A DNA stretch of 29,037 bases from an uncultured Clostridia bacterium (GCA_947625455.1 CANQOJ010000005.1:1-29037), one strand, 5' to 3'. Counted from the first letter of the stretch, positions 14,514 through 22,093 are shown. Notes: generated by a model from the sequence alone, not told the origin. Numbers and translations: made by a program.

Positions 14514-15365
14514 CTATGCTATGAACTCATTCCAGCGTCTAAGCACGTCCTTAATCGTTTCATCAAGGTAAGAATACGCCTTGTCCTTTATCTCTTCGGG
14601 AATGCCGTAAGCCGCCTCGGCAATACTCCCCGTAATCGCCGCCAAAGTATCGCTGTCGCCGCCCAGAGAAACAGCGTTTCGTATTGCGTCCTCAAAGTCC
14701 GTGCTTTCCAGAAATGCAATTATCGCCTGCGGTACGGTTTCCTGACACGTTTCGTTAAAACGGTATGACGGGCGTATTTCGTCAAGCGTTTTTGACAAAT
14801 CATAGCCGTATTCCCGTTCAATATGTTCCTTAATGCGCCGTTTGCATTCGGCTGTATCGTTGTTTATAGGCTGTTGAAAGTCGCCGTGATAACCGCCGAA
14901 ATAATATCGGCACATAAAAATCGCGTCAGCTGTCGCCAGTGCGCCTTTTATGCCCTCAGGGTGGTTGTGCGTTACCGCGGCGCACAGCCTTGTCATCTCC
15001 ATTGCTTTTGACGGCAGGCACCCCGTCCTTGCCGTAAACCCGCAGTTCCACACCCACGCGCAAGGAGAAACGCGCATTGCCGAGCCGTTTCCGAAGCTGT
15101 TGTACGGTTCGCGGTTGTCCGACATAAGCCATGTGCCGAATCTCCCGCCGTAACTTTCATTCGGGTACATTCTCCCGTACTTTTTCATGGCGTCAATGAA
15201 GTCGTCTTTCCCGCCGCCGTTCATAACTGCTTCAGCAACCGCGCAGGTCATGACCGTATCGTCTGTAAAAAAGCAGTCCTCTCGAAACAGAGGGAAATCC
15301 TTGGTCTTGATGTTGTAAAATTCGTATACCGAACCTACAATATCGCCTATAATTGCTCCTAACAT
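14514..15365 (-). CDS. ADP-ribosylglycohydrolase family protein (DraG-like)
   Basis: The 283-residue protein matches the ADP-ribosyl-hydrolase fold. It has an N-terminal GAIIGDIVGSVYEF, a TDDTVMT metal-binding motif (residues 34-40, Asp35 and Asp36) and a C-terminal LGGDSDTLAAITGSIAEA with Asp237 and Asp239, which complete a two-metal site. These enzymes remove ADP-ribose from arginine or other acceptors and so reverse ADP-ribosylation. I use the ATG at 15365, behind AAAGGACG, and not the TTG at 15401, which lies 12 codons upstream and lacks a ribosome binding site. It is the first gene of an operon with the HTH protein. No ADP-ribosyltransferase gene is visible here, so it may act on a host or foreign modification. 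Confidence 0.9.
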   Translation of the reverse strand: MLGAIIGDIVGSVYEFYNIKTKDFPLFREDCFFTDDTVMTCAVAEAVMNGGGKDDFIDAMKKYGRMYPNESYGGRFGTWLMSDNREPYNSFGNGSAMRVSPCAWVWNCGFTARTGCLPSKAMEMTRLCAAVTHNHPEGIKGALATADAIFMCRYYFGGYHGDFQQPINNDTAECKRRIKEHIEREYGYDLSKTLDEIRPSYRFNETCQETVPQAIIAFLESTDFEDAIRNAVSLGGDSDTLAAITGSIAEAAYGIPEEIKDKAYSYLDETIKDVLRRWNEFIA

Positions 15366-15461
15366 AATAAAACGTCCTTTCTTAACCCGATTGCTCGTCA
15401 TCTTTGATTAAAAAAACGATCCATTTTAAATACCTCTGAAATTTATTTTAATGCTGAATAT

Positions 15462-15490
15462 ATTGTACCATATTTTGGCGAATAAGTCAA
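15462..15490 (-). promoter_or_regulatory. Promoter of the ADP-ribosylglycohydrolase/HTH operon
   Basis: On the minus strand, TTGACT (15490-15485) and TACAAT (15467-15462) are 17 bases apart. It is back to back with the methyltransferase promoter, 68 bases away. Confidence 0.75.
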
Positions 15491-15558
15491 TAATTATGTT
15501 CCCCGCATATCGGGCAATTTACCGAAATAAAAGTCATATAAGAGCGTCATGTTCAACC

Positions 15559-15587
15559 TTGACATTCTGTAAAAAATATGATATAAT
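15559..15587 (+). promoter_or_regulatory. Consensus promoter of the restriction-modification operon
   Basis: TTGACA (15559-15564) and TATAAT (15582-15587) are exactly 17 bases apart. Transcription should start near 15594, which rules out the in-frame TTG at 15587 as the methyltransferase start. Confidence 0.85.
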
Positions 15588-15625
15588 TGTGCATAGGATA
15601 TTGTGAGCAGAGAATAGAGGGTAAA

Positions 15626-16390
15626 ATGAGCAAAATCATTTATAAGATCGGCGATTGCAGAACGCTTTTAAAAGATGTTCCAAGTCAATCGGTAAAACTT
15701 GTGGTTACATCACCGCCGTATAATATCGGAAAGCCTTATGGAAAGTATTCCGACAAGATGCCGCTTGAAGAATGGAAAGAACTTATAAGAGCAGTAACCG
15801 GGGAGGTGTATAGAATACTGACGCCGGACGGAAGTTTCTTTTTAAATCTTTCTCCTGTTCCATACGGAAAGGAAAAAGAAATCCTGCCTTTGCCTTTCAT
15901 CGGGTATGAAATTATGCAGGAATGCGGATTTCATCTGCGGAATATGATTACTTGGATTTTTAACAATATGCAGAACTGCACAAACAGATTATCAGGTCGA
16001 TATGAGAATATCCTGTGGGGAGTAAAAGACCTTGATAACTATGTTTTCAATTTAGACGCTGTCCGTATTCCGTATATATCGCAAAACGACAAACGCCTTG
16101 AGGGCGGAAAAGGCAGAAATCCTACAGATGTATGGTATTTCGACCGTGTTAACAACATGACAAAAAAGAAGCTCGGCTTACAGCACCCTACCGTGTATCC
16201 TCTTCCTATGATTATGAGGATTCTTCAAATGTCAAGCAATCCCGGAGATACAATACTCGATCCGTTTTTAGGCAGCGGGACTTCACTTGTCGCCGCAAAA
16301 CTGCTCGACAGAAACGGAATAGGATTTGAACTTGACGCAAAGTATGCAAGTGAAATTGAAATGAGATTAGAGCAAGAGGGGATAAGGTAA
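15626..16390 (+). CDS. Site-specific DNA methyltransferase (beta class, type II-like)
   Basis: The 254-residue enzyme has catalytic motif IV (VTSPPYN, Ser29-Pro-Pro-Tyr32) near the N-terminus and the SAM-binding motif I (DPFLGSGTSLVAAK, from Asp212) near the C-terminus, the permuted order of the beta class. The SPPY form is commonest in N4-cytosine enzymes but also occurs in N6-adenine ones, so the base modified is open. The central region (about 110-190) would be target recognition. The ATG at 15626 follows AGAGGG and lies downstream of the mapped promoter. A nuclease-like gene starts 31 bases after the stop, so this is the modification half of a restriction-modification pair. Confidence 0.92.
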   Translation: MSKIIYKIGDCRTLLKDVPSQSVKLVVTSPPYNIGKPYGKYSDKMPLEEWKELIRAVTGEVYRILTPDGSFFLNLSPVPYGKEKEILPLPFIGYEIMQECGFHLRNMITWIFNNMQNCTNRLSGRYENILWGVKDLDNYVFNLDAVRIPYISQNDKRLEGGKGRNPTDVWYFDRVNNMTKKKLGLQHPTVYPLPMIMRILQMSSNPGDTILDPFLGSGTSLVAAKLLDRNGIGFELDAKYASEIEMRLEQEGIR

Positions 16391-16421
16391 CTATCGCTTT
16401 TTGAGAATTGAGAGGTATTGT

Positions 16422-17216
16422 ATGTTATATCAAGAATTGTTGGATGTATGCCATGCGCGTTTTGCTGATTTTTTCAGGAATAATCCGATTTTCAGCAATC
16501 AGTTCAGCTGGAGCGGATATAATGACGAATGTTATCGGCTGATGTATTCGCAAAATCGGGCTGACAGTATTGCTCCCGTAAGTGAACTAAAAAAACAGAT
16601 ACCGGAACTTGAAGAATTGTGCAGTGAATGCCGTTCGTTTTTTATTCCTGCAAGAAACCAAAGCCTGCCCAGATATGACGTTATTATGGGTAATCAATTT
16701 GAAGGAGTTCTTATGGAATTTCTTATGCATAAGCTTTGTGCTCCGGTTTGCCGCGCTGATGAGGAGGATTTACATATGCCCGACTGTCAGGTTTTAAAAC
16801 CTGACGGCACCACAGCGGCATATTTTGAAGTAAAGTTTCACGGCGCACCTTTTGTATGCGCATGGCAAAAAACAGGACGACATTGTTATGAGGGAAGCGC
16901 AACCCTTGACTACAAAAAAATAAAAAACCAGCTTGAGATAATCGAAAGATTAGAGGCTCCTGTTTTCTATGTTCACTGGATAGAATATCCATGTCTTAAA
17001 GGCATTTTTTATGAGACAAGCAAACAGCTGAAGCAATATGTTGCTGTTGCTGAACAGAATGAACAAATGTTTGAAAGGAAAAAACGCAGGGGTGATGAAA
17101 TGAAATCAGAAGAGGCAGTATATCTTAAAAAGATTTATCCTCCGCTTCTGAAAATGAAAGACTTTGAGTCCTTTGTCGAGGAAATAAGTGCATTACTTAA
17201 ATCGAACGGTGAGTAA
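16422..17216 (+). CDS. Probable type II restriction endonuclease (PD-(D/E)XK)
   Basis: The 264-residue protein follows the methyltransferase. A PD-(D/E)XK signature is visible: HMPDCQVL with Asp121, then AAYFEVKFH with Glu136 and Lys138, separated by a turn (KPDGT). An upstream Glu in NQFEGVLMEFL fits the first helix of such nucleases. The C-terminal third is rich in Lys and Glu. I take the ATG at 16422, behind GAGAGGT, and not the ATG at 16401, which lacks a site. The recognition sequence cannot be read. The last 20 bases overlap the 3' end of rlmD on the other strand. Identification rests on motif plus neighbour, not overall similarity. Confidence 0.78.
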   Translation: MLYQELLDVCHARFADFFRNNPIFSNQFSWSGYNDECYRLMYSQNRADSIAPVSELKKQIPELEELCSECRSFFIPARNQSLPRYDVIMGNQFEGVLMEFLMHKLCAPVCRADEEDLHMPDCQVLKPDGTTAAYFEVKFHGAPFVCAWQKTGRHCYEGSATLDYKKIKNQLEIIERLEAPVFYVHWIEYPCLKGIFYETSKQLKQYVAVAEQNEQMFERKKRRGDEMKSEEAVYLKKIYPPLLKMKDFESFVEEISALLKSNGE

Positions 17217-18597
17217 TATGACTTGTCGGAATATGTGTTTGTGTGGTTCTTGACAGTAATATTACGCACTCCACATGCCTCGTCCTCGGAAACAAATCAA
17301 ACGCCTGAACAGCGTTCACCCTGAACCCAAGCTCCGACAGCCTTTTGCAGTCGCGCGCGGCGGTCGCGGGGTTGCAGGAGATCATAACAATGCGCGCAGG
17401 GGAGAGGCTTGCGCAAAAGTCAAGCGTCCTTTCGCCGCAGCCCTTTCTCGGCGGATCAAGGAGGATAACGTCGGGCTTGCCGCTAAGTTTAAGTTTGTCA
17501 ATTTCCCCGGCGTCCGCACAGATAAACTCCGCGTTTGAAATTCCAAACTTTTCCGCATTCGCTTTTGCGTTTTCAACCGCTTCGGGAATGACCTCAACGC
17601 CGATTATCTTTCCTGCCTTTTTCGCCATTGAAAGCCCGATTGTACCCGCGCCGCAGTATAAATCCAGAATGACCTTGCCGTCCGGTTTGTCAATTTCCGC
17701 AAATTCCTCGGCTTTGCGGTATATTTTCTCAGCGGCTTTGGTGTTGACCTGGTAAAATGCTTTCGGCGAAATAACAACAGGCACCCCGCACATCTCGTCC
17801 GAAATCTCGCTTTTCCCGCAAAGCAATATCTCCTTTTCGCCGAGAATAACGTTCGTTCTTTCGGGATTTATGTTGAGTACAACTCCCGTTATTTCGGGGA
17901 ATTGTGCGGTTATTTCCCTCGCTAACCTCTTAAATTCGGGAACATTTCTTTTGGCAACAATAACGCAGCAAAGCCCGCCGTCACGTTTGTTGACGGCTTT
18001 TCTGAGGTAAATGTGGCGCAGTACGCCCTCGTGCCGTTCTTCATTATAAGCGGAGATTTTCAGCGCCTTTGCTTTTTGAACAATAAACCGCGATATTTCC
18101 GAAAAGATTTCGGGCTGTAACAGGCAGTCCGATACGGGAATTATCCTGTGACTTCTCTGGGCATAAAACCCGCAGTACATCTCGCCCTCGGCGTTTACGC
18201 CAACGGGCATTTCAAGTTTGTTTCTGTATCTGTCAATGTCATCGCTCGGCATAATCGGCAAAAACTCGGTGTTCAACCCGCCGATTTTCACAAACGCGTC
18301 TTTGACAAAACTCTCTTTCGCCCTCAATTCTGCTTCATAGCTGATGTGCCGAAACGCACAGCCGCCGCATTTACCGAAAGCGGGGCAGTTGTTTTCAATC
18401 CTGTCGGGAGAGGGAAGAAGCAGTTGTTCAATTTTTGCATATGCGTAGCTTTTGTTTACCTTGACGACTTTCGCGCTTATCCTGTCGCCTATCGCCGTTA
18501 AAGGCACAAACACAGCCATTCCGTTGTATTTCCCGAAACCGAAACCCTCGTTGGTTATGTCGGTAATGTCCAGTGTGATAATTTCGTTCTTTTCCAT
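17197..18597 (-). CDS. rlmD: 23S rRNA (uracil-5-)-methyltransferase RlmD/RumA family
   Basis: The 466-residue enzyme starts with a TRAM RNA-binding domain (about residues 1-55). It has iron-sulfur cysteines CPAFGKCGGC (Cys71, 77, 80) plus Cys158, a SAM motif ILDLYCGAGTIGLSMA, LLDPPRKGCGE and the catalytic Cys in MISCNPATAARD. It methylates uridine in 23S rRNA with SAM. The ATG at 18597 fits the start of the TRAM domain; the in-frame TTG at 18609 lies inside a repeat. No clear Shine-Dalgarno sequence precedes 18597, and a 17-bp palindromic repeat ends 9 bases upstream. The last 17 residues (RTTQTHIPTSHITHRSI) run past the usual family end and overlap the nuclease gene. Confidence 0.93.
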   Translation of the reverse strand: MEKNEIITLDITDITNEGFGFGKYNGMAVFVPLTAIGDRISAKVVKVNKSYAYAKIEQLLLPSPDRIENNCPAFGKCGGCAFRHISYEAELRAKESFVKDAFVKIGGLNTEFLPIMPSDDIDRYRNKLEMPVGVNAEGEMYCGFYAQRSHRIIPVSDCLLQPEIFSEISRFIVQKAKALKISAYNEERHEGVLRHIYLRKAVNKRDGGLCCVIVAKRNVPEFKRLAREITAQFPEITGVVLNINPERTNVILGEKEILLCGKSEISDEMCGVPVVISPKAFYQVNTKAAEKIYRKAEEFAEIDKPDGKVILDLYCGAGTIGLSMAKKAGKIIGVEVIPEAVENAKANAEKFGISNAEFICADAGEIDKLKLSGKPDVILLDPPRKGCGERTLDFCASLSPARIVMISCNPATAARDCKRLSELGFRVNAVQAFDLFPRTRHVECVILLSRTTQTHIPTSHITHRSI

Positions 18598-18606
18598 ATA
18601 AATACC

Positions 18607-18663
18607 CAAGGGGGAAACCTTTTGAAAAAGGTTTCCCCCTTGAACCCCTTTCCAAAACTTTTT
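18607..18663. repeat. Palindromic intergenic repeat, family A copy 1
   Basis: Exact 17-bp arms (CAAGGGGGAAACCTTTT at 18607-18623 and its complement at 18626-18642) with 2 central bases are followed by TTGAACCCCTTTCC and AAAACTTTT. The arm core recurs at 20673-20706, and the tail recurs with one difference, inverted, at 29015-29037. Confidence 0.8.
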
Positions 18664-18710
18664 ATTACGGCTGATTACGGCGAGGAACTTTTTACATATA
18701 ATAGAAAAAT

Positions 18711-18750
18711 AACGTTCAGTAAATTTCAGCGACCGTTTTTACTGAACGTT
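18711..18750 (-). terminator. Terminator of pyrG
   Basis: AACGTTCAGTAAA pairs with TTTACTGAACGTT (13 bp, 14-base loop) just after the pyrG stop. ATTTTTCTA follows on the minus strand, and a T run also follows on the plus strand. Confidence 0.8.
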
Positions 18751-18757
18751 TTTTTCA

Positions 18758-20371
18758 TTACCTTTCCTTTATCTCATCAGCCGTTCTTATAAACTCATTG
18801 AACAGCGGGTGAGGGCGGTTTGGTCTGGATTTAAATTCGGGGTGGAATTGAACTCCCACAAAAAACGGATGAACATCTCTTGACAGTTCTACTATCTCCA
18901 CAAGCTTCCCGTCAGGCGAAAGTCCCGCAAACTTCAAGCCCTTTTCCGACAATTCCTCACGGTATGTGTTGTTAAATTCATAGCGGTGGCGGTGGCGCTC
19001 GTAAATAAGCTCGTCGCCGTAAACCTCGCGTGAAATGCTCGTCTCGTCAAGTTTGCACGGATACAGTCCGAGCCTCATCGTGCCGCCCATTTCAACGCCT
19101 TTCTGGTCGGGCATAAGGTCAATAACGGGGTATTTAAACTCGCCAAATTCTGAAGAGTTAGCGTCCTCAAGTCCCGCAACATGACGCGCAAACTCAATAA
19201 CCGCCATCTGCATACCCAGGCACAGTCCTAAATACGGCACTTTGTTCTCTCTCGCATAGCGCACGGCTTCTATCTTGCCCTCAATTCCTCTGTCGCCGAA
19301 TCCTCCCGGCACGCATATGCCGTCAAGTCCGCTTAAAATCTCGTTTGCGTTGTCCTTGGTCACTTCTTCGGAGTTTATCAGCTTTATGTCAACTTTACAG
19401 CCGTTTTCCGCGCCTGCGTGCCTTATGCTTTCCATAACCGAAATATATGCGTCGGGCAGTGACACATATTTCCCGACAAGACCGATAGTAAGCGGCTTTG
19501 ACGCGTTCTTCTGACGTTCGACCATTTGTTCCCATTCGGACAAATCGGGTTTTCTGTCCTCAATTCCCAGCAGTCTGCACGCCGAATGTGCAAGCCCCTC
19601 TTTTTCGAGCATCAGCGGCACTTCGTACAAAGACGGAGCTGTTAAATTCTGGATAACGTCGTCTGTTCTCACGTTGCAGAAATTCGCAATCTTCTCGCGC
19701 ATTTCCATCGGCACTTCCATTTCGCTTCTGAGAACAAGGATATTCGGCTGAATACCGAGAGAAAGCAGCTCTTTTACGGAATGCTGCGTAGGCTTTGTTT
19801 TGAGTTCATTTGAACCGCTTATGTACGGGAGAAGAGTAACGTGAATGTAAAGGACATTTTCACGCCCTTTTTCATAGCTTACCTGGCGTATAGCTTCAAG
19901 AAACGGCGTGCTTTCAATATCGCCGACCGTTCCGCCTATTTCGGTAATAACCACGTCAACAGGCTCCGCACCGCTGTTTGCCGCTCGGTAAACACGGGAT
20001 TTTATCTCGTTTGTGACATGCGGGATAACCTGAACAGTACCGCCCAGAAAATCGCCCCTGCGCTCTTTGTTTAAGATTGTCCAGTAAATCTTGCCAGTAG
20101 TGACATTCGAGTTGACCGAAAGATTTTCGTCAATAAACCTCTCGTAGTGCCCAAGGTCGAGGTCGGTTTCCGCACCGTCGTCAGTTACAAACACCTCGCC
20201 GTGCTGATACGGCGACATAGTGCCGGGATCGACATTGAGGTACGGATCGAATTTCTGAATAGTCACACGGTACCCGCGCATATTGAGCAGCCTGCCTAAA
20301 GACGCCGCTGTTATGCCCTTTCCAAGCCCCGATACAACACCGCCTGTTACAAAAATGTATTTTGTTGCCAT
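18758..20371 (-). CDS. pyrG: CTP synthase (glutamine-hydrolysing)
   Basis: This 537-residue protein is the normal length for the enzyme, which makes CTP from UTP, ATP and glutamine. The N-terminal synthetase domain begins ATKYIFVTGGVVSGLGKGI with a P-loop-like stretch and continues FDPYLNVDPGTMSPYQHGEVFVTDDGAETDLDLGHYERF. The C-terminal class I amidotransferase domain has the nucleophile in YLGLCLGMQ and His-Glu in GVQFHPEF. The ATG at 20371 follows AAGGAG; a longer frame to 20461 reaches through the promoter and is not used. The leader is only about 27 bases and starts with A-rich sequence, so the G-stuttering attenuator known for Bacillus pyrG is not apparent. Confidence 0.98.
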   Translation of the reverse strand: MATKYIFVTGGVVSGLGKGITAASLGRLLNMRGYRVTIQKFDPYLNVDPGTMSPYQHGEVFVTDDGAETDLDLGHYERFIDENLSVNSNVTTGKIYWTILNKERRGDFLGGTVQVIPHVTNEIKSRVYRAANSGAEPVDVVITEIGGTVGDIESTPFLEAIRQVSYEKGRENVLYIHVTLLPYISGSNELKTKPTQHSVKELLSLGIQPNILVLRSEMEVPMEMREKIANFCNVRTDDVIQNLTAPSLYEVPLMLEKEGLAHSACRLLGIEDRKPDLSEWEQMVERQKNASKPLTIGLVGKYVSLPDAYISVMESIRHAGAENGCKVDIKLINSEEVTKDNANEILSGLDGICVPGGFGDRGIEGKIEAVRYARENKVPYLGLCLGMQMAVIEFARHVAGLEDANSSEFGEFKYPVIDLMPDQKGVEMGGTMRLGLYPCKLDETSISREVYGDELIYERHRHRYEFNNTYREELSEKGLKFAGLSPDGKLVEIVELSRDVHPFFVGVQFHPEFKSRPNRPHPLFNEFIRTADEIKER

Positions 20372-20404
20372 TTCCACTTCTCCTTTTTCTACAAACTTAT
20401 ATTT

Positions 20405-20433
20405 ATTATAACATATCCCTGTATTTTTTTCAA
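20405..20433 (-). promoter_or_regulatory. Promoter of pyrG
   Basis: On the minus strand, TTGAAA (20433-20428) and TATAAT (20410-20405) are 17 bases apart, 34 bases before the ATG. Confidence 0.75.
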
Positions 20434-20472
20434 CCACTTTTTGAAATTTAAAAGAACGCAAGGTGGATTTAA

Positions 20473-20666
20473 AAATGCCCCTTTCGTTAGACTTTTTCTT
20501 CGGTATATCTCTATTATACCATAAATTCGCAAGAATTTATGGTATAATTTGCCGATATGCGCGGAGCAAAATTTTGAAAAAATTTTGCGAATGCGCAAGG
20601 CATTAAAATCAATAATAATCGCTTGCGATTATTATACCACATTGTCTAACAAAAGGGGGTGCATTT
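20473..20666. mobile_element. MITE-like element with IS3-family-like ends
   Basis: Inverted ends read AAATGCCCCTTTCGTTAGAC (20473-20492) and, on the complement from 20666, AAATGCACCCCCTTTT then GTTAGAC (to 20644). The CCCC-TTTT-GTTAGAC pattern is reminiscent of terminal repeats of IS3-family insertion sequences. The interior has no coding frame but three hairpins: a perfect 16-bp stem with GCAA loop (20513-20548), a GCAAAATTTT/AAAATTTTGC stem with outer GCGC pairing (20557-20596), and an ATAATAATCGC palindrome (20612-20636). It lies between the pyrG promoter and the dut 3' end. Confidence 0.55.
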
Positions 20667-20672
20667 CATTCG

Positions 20673-20706
20673 AGGGGGAAAACCTTTTTCAAAAGGTTTT
20701 CCCCTT
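20673..20706. repeat. Palindromic intergenic repeat, family A copy 2
   Basis: GGGGAAAACCTTTT (20675-20688) pairs with its exact complement (20691-20704), and two further pairs extend it. It is 7 bases from the dut stop. There is no U run, so a terminator role is uncertain. Confidence 0.7.
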
Positions 20707-20713
20707 GCTAAAT

Positions 20714-21202
20714 CTATCCCGTACTCCCAAACCCTCCGTTGCGTGAACTTTGGGTATTATCGGAGCGTGTAATGCCGTATTCCGTGAAAATTCCCTGTGC
20801 GAAAGCGCTGCCTTTTGAAATTGACAGTGTTTTTCCCTCGTTTGAACAGTTCGTCAGTTTTACGAGGATATGCCCCTCGTTGTCGGAAAAGAAGTAGTCG
20901 CTGTCGATAATGCCGACGGTGTTGTCAAGCTGAAGCCTGAATTTAAAGCCAAGTCCGCTTCTGGGATATATTGACAGCACCCACCCCTCGTCCATTTCGG
21001 CGCGGATTCCCGTGGCTATCACGGCAGTTTCTCCCGCTTTAAGTTCAATTGTATACGGCGCGAAAAAGTCATAACCCGCCGAGCCTTTTGTGGCGCGGGT
21101 TGGGAGCTTTATCGAGCCGTAAATGTCCTCGGCGTTGCTTAACTTGCAGTCAGCTTTAAACTGACTCAGGCTTACCTTGTGAAATTCCGCAATTTGCTTC
21201 AT
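20714..21202 (-). CDS. dut: dUTP diphosphatase
   Basis: The 162-residue protein shows the trimeric dUTPase motifs in order: RATKGSAGYDFFA (motif 1), PRSGLGFK (motif 2), NTVGIIDSDYF (motif 3, uracil pocket), GSAFAQGIF (motif 4) and the glycine-rich RNGGFGSTG tail (motif 5) that closes over the phosphates. It hydrolyses dUTP to dUMP and keeps uracil out of DNA. I take the ATG at 21202, behind AAAGGAGC; the frame extends to 21241 without a good start and would overlap ysxC. It follows ysxC by 16 bases and is probably cotranscribed. Confidence 0.92.
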   Translation of the reverse strand: MKQIAEFHKVSLSQFKADCKLSNAEDIYGSIKLPTRATKGSAGYDFFAPYTIELKAGETAVIATGIRAEMDEGWVLSIYPRSGLGFKFRLQLDNTVGIIDSDYFFSDNEGHILVKLTNCSNEGKTLSISKGSAFAQGIFTEYGITRSDNTQSSRNGGFGSTG

Positions 21203-21218
21203 ATATGCTCCTTTGTTG

Positions 21219-21803
21219 TCATTCGTCAACAATTTCTTCAATAATCTCTCTTATTTTATCCACGCCCTCGCCCGTTTGCGAGGAAAATTCAACAACCGTT
21301 ATCCCGTCAGCGTACGGCAGTTCGTCTTTCAGCTCTTCAAGCCGCTTCGCACGCTGTGAAGCCGTCAGTTTGTCCGCTTTTGTAAGCGCAATAATAAACG
21401 GAAATCCCCCGTCAATCAGCGCGTTTATCATTGAAATGTCGTCATTTGTCAGCGGGTGCCTGAAATCCACAAGCTGTATAACCAGCGCAAGTTCGCGGTT
21501 TGCCGAAAGATAACCGCCGATAAGTTCGGAAAAACGCCGTTTTTCGCTTTTGGAAGTTTTTGCATAGCCATACCCCGGCAGGTCGGCAAGAAATATGTTT
21601 TCAAGCTCGTAGAAGTTTATCGTTGCGGTTTTTCCCGGCTCGGCAGACGCGCGCGCAAGATTTTTGCGGTTGAGTATCTTGTTAATCATTGACGATTTCC
21701 CAACGTTAGACCGCCCTATAAAGGCAATTTCCGTTCTTTCGGGCAGGGGAAGCTGTTCAATTTTTCCGTAGCTTGCGAAAAATTTTGCGTTGTTGTAGTT
21801 CAT
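21219..21803 (-). CDS. ysxC: Ribosome biogenesis GTPase YsxC/EngB
   Basis: The 194-residue TRAFAC GTPase has G1 GRSNVGKSS (residues 30-38), the switch I Thr in GKTATINFY, G3 DLPGYGYA, G4 TKAD and a G5-like SSQTG. It is needed for assembly of the 50S subunit in known relatives. AGGAGA precedes the ATG. Its place next to lon is conserved in many Firmicutes and supports the call. A 290-base gap with two sets of hairpins separates it from lon, and no promoter was clear in that gap. Confidence 0.96.
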   Translation of the reverse strand: MNYNNAKFFASYGKIEQLPLPERTEIAFIGRSNVGKSSMINKILNRKNLARASAEPGKTATINFYELENIFLADLPGYGYAKTSKSEKRRFSELIGGYLSANRELALVIQLVDFRHPLTNDDISMINALIDGGFPFIIALTKADKLTASQRAKRLEELKDELPYADGITVVEFSSQTGEGVDKIREIIEEIVDE

Positions 21804-21910
21804 ATGTTTCTCCTAAAAACTCGGCGGTAATCTGATACTGACGGGTTTGAAATTTATTTGCATAAGAGTTCAATCAGGCAGAGTATTTGCAATACGCTAA
21901 AAAGCATAAA

Positions 21911-21941
21911 GGTTAAGGGGAACTCTTGTTTCCCCTTAACC
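21911..21941. terminator. Hairpin in the lon-ysxC gap
   Basis: GGTTAAGGGGAA pairs with TTCCCCTTAACC (12 bp) around 7 bases. The minus-strand tail is TTTATGCTTTTT, so it may act as the lon terminator. Confidence 0.55.
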
Positions 21942-22020
21942 TAAAAACAATGGTTCTTTACTGTAATATAAACCCTCAATTTGTAGGCAAACATCCCTAA
22001 TGAATGCGTTATGCGGGTTT

Positions 22021-22069
22021 CCAAAGGGCGCGCTGCGCCCTTTGGCGGGGGTTTGGGGGCAGCGCCCCC
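22021..22069. repeat. Two adjacent GC-rich hairpins downstream of lon
   Basis: CCAAAGGGCGC and its exact complement enclose GCT (22021-22045). Ten bases later GGGGGC and GCCCCC enclose AGC (22055-22069). Neither is followed by a U tract. The rest of 21804-22093 shows no gene. Confidence 0.75.
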
Positions 22070-22093
22070 AACTGAAAGTGCAAATGGTTGTTT

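Noticed and set aside
15587..15625. In-frame TTG start extending the methyltransferase by 13 residues
   Set aside because: The TTG overlaps the last base of a perfect -10 box, upstream of any transcription start.
20372..20400. Bacillus-type pyrG attenuator (G-stuttering leader plus terminator)
   Set aside because: The predicted leader is about 27 bases, begins with A-rich sequence and has no hairpin.
20372..20461. N-terminal extension of pyrG
   Set aside because: It would be translated through its own promoter; ATG at 20371 has AAGGAG and matches the family N-terminus.
20513..20548. Terminator for dut
   Set aside because: The perfect hairpin lies inside a MITE-like element and is not followed by a U tract in either direction.
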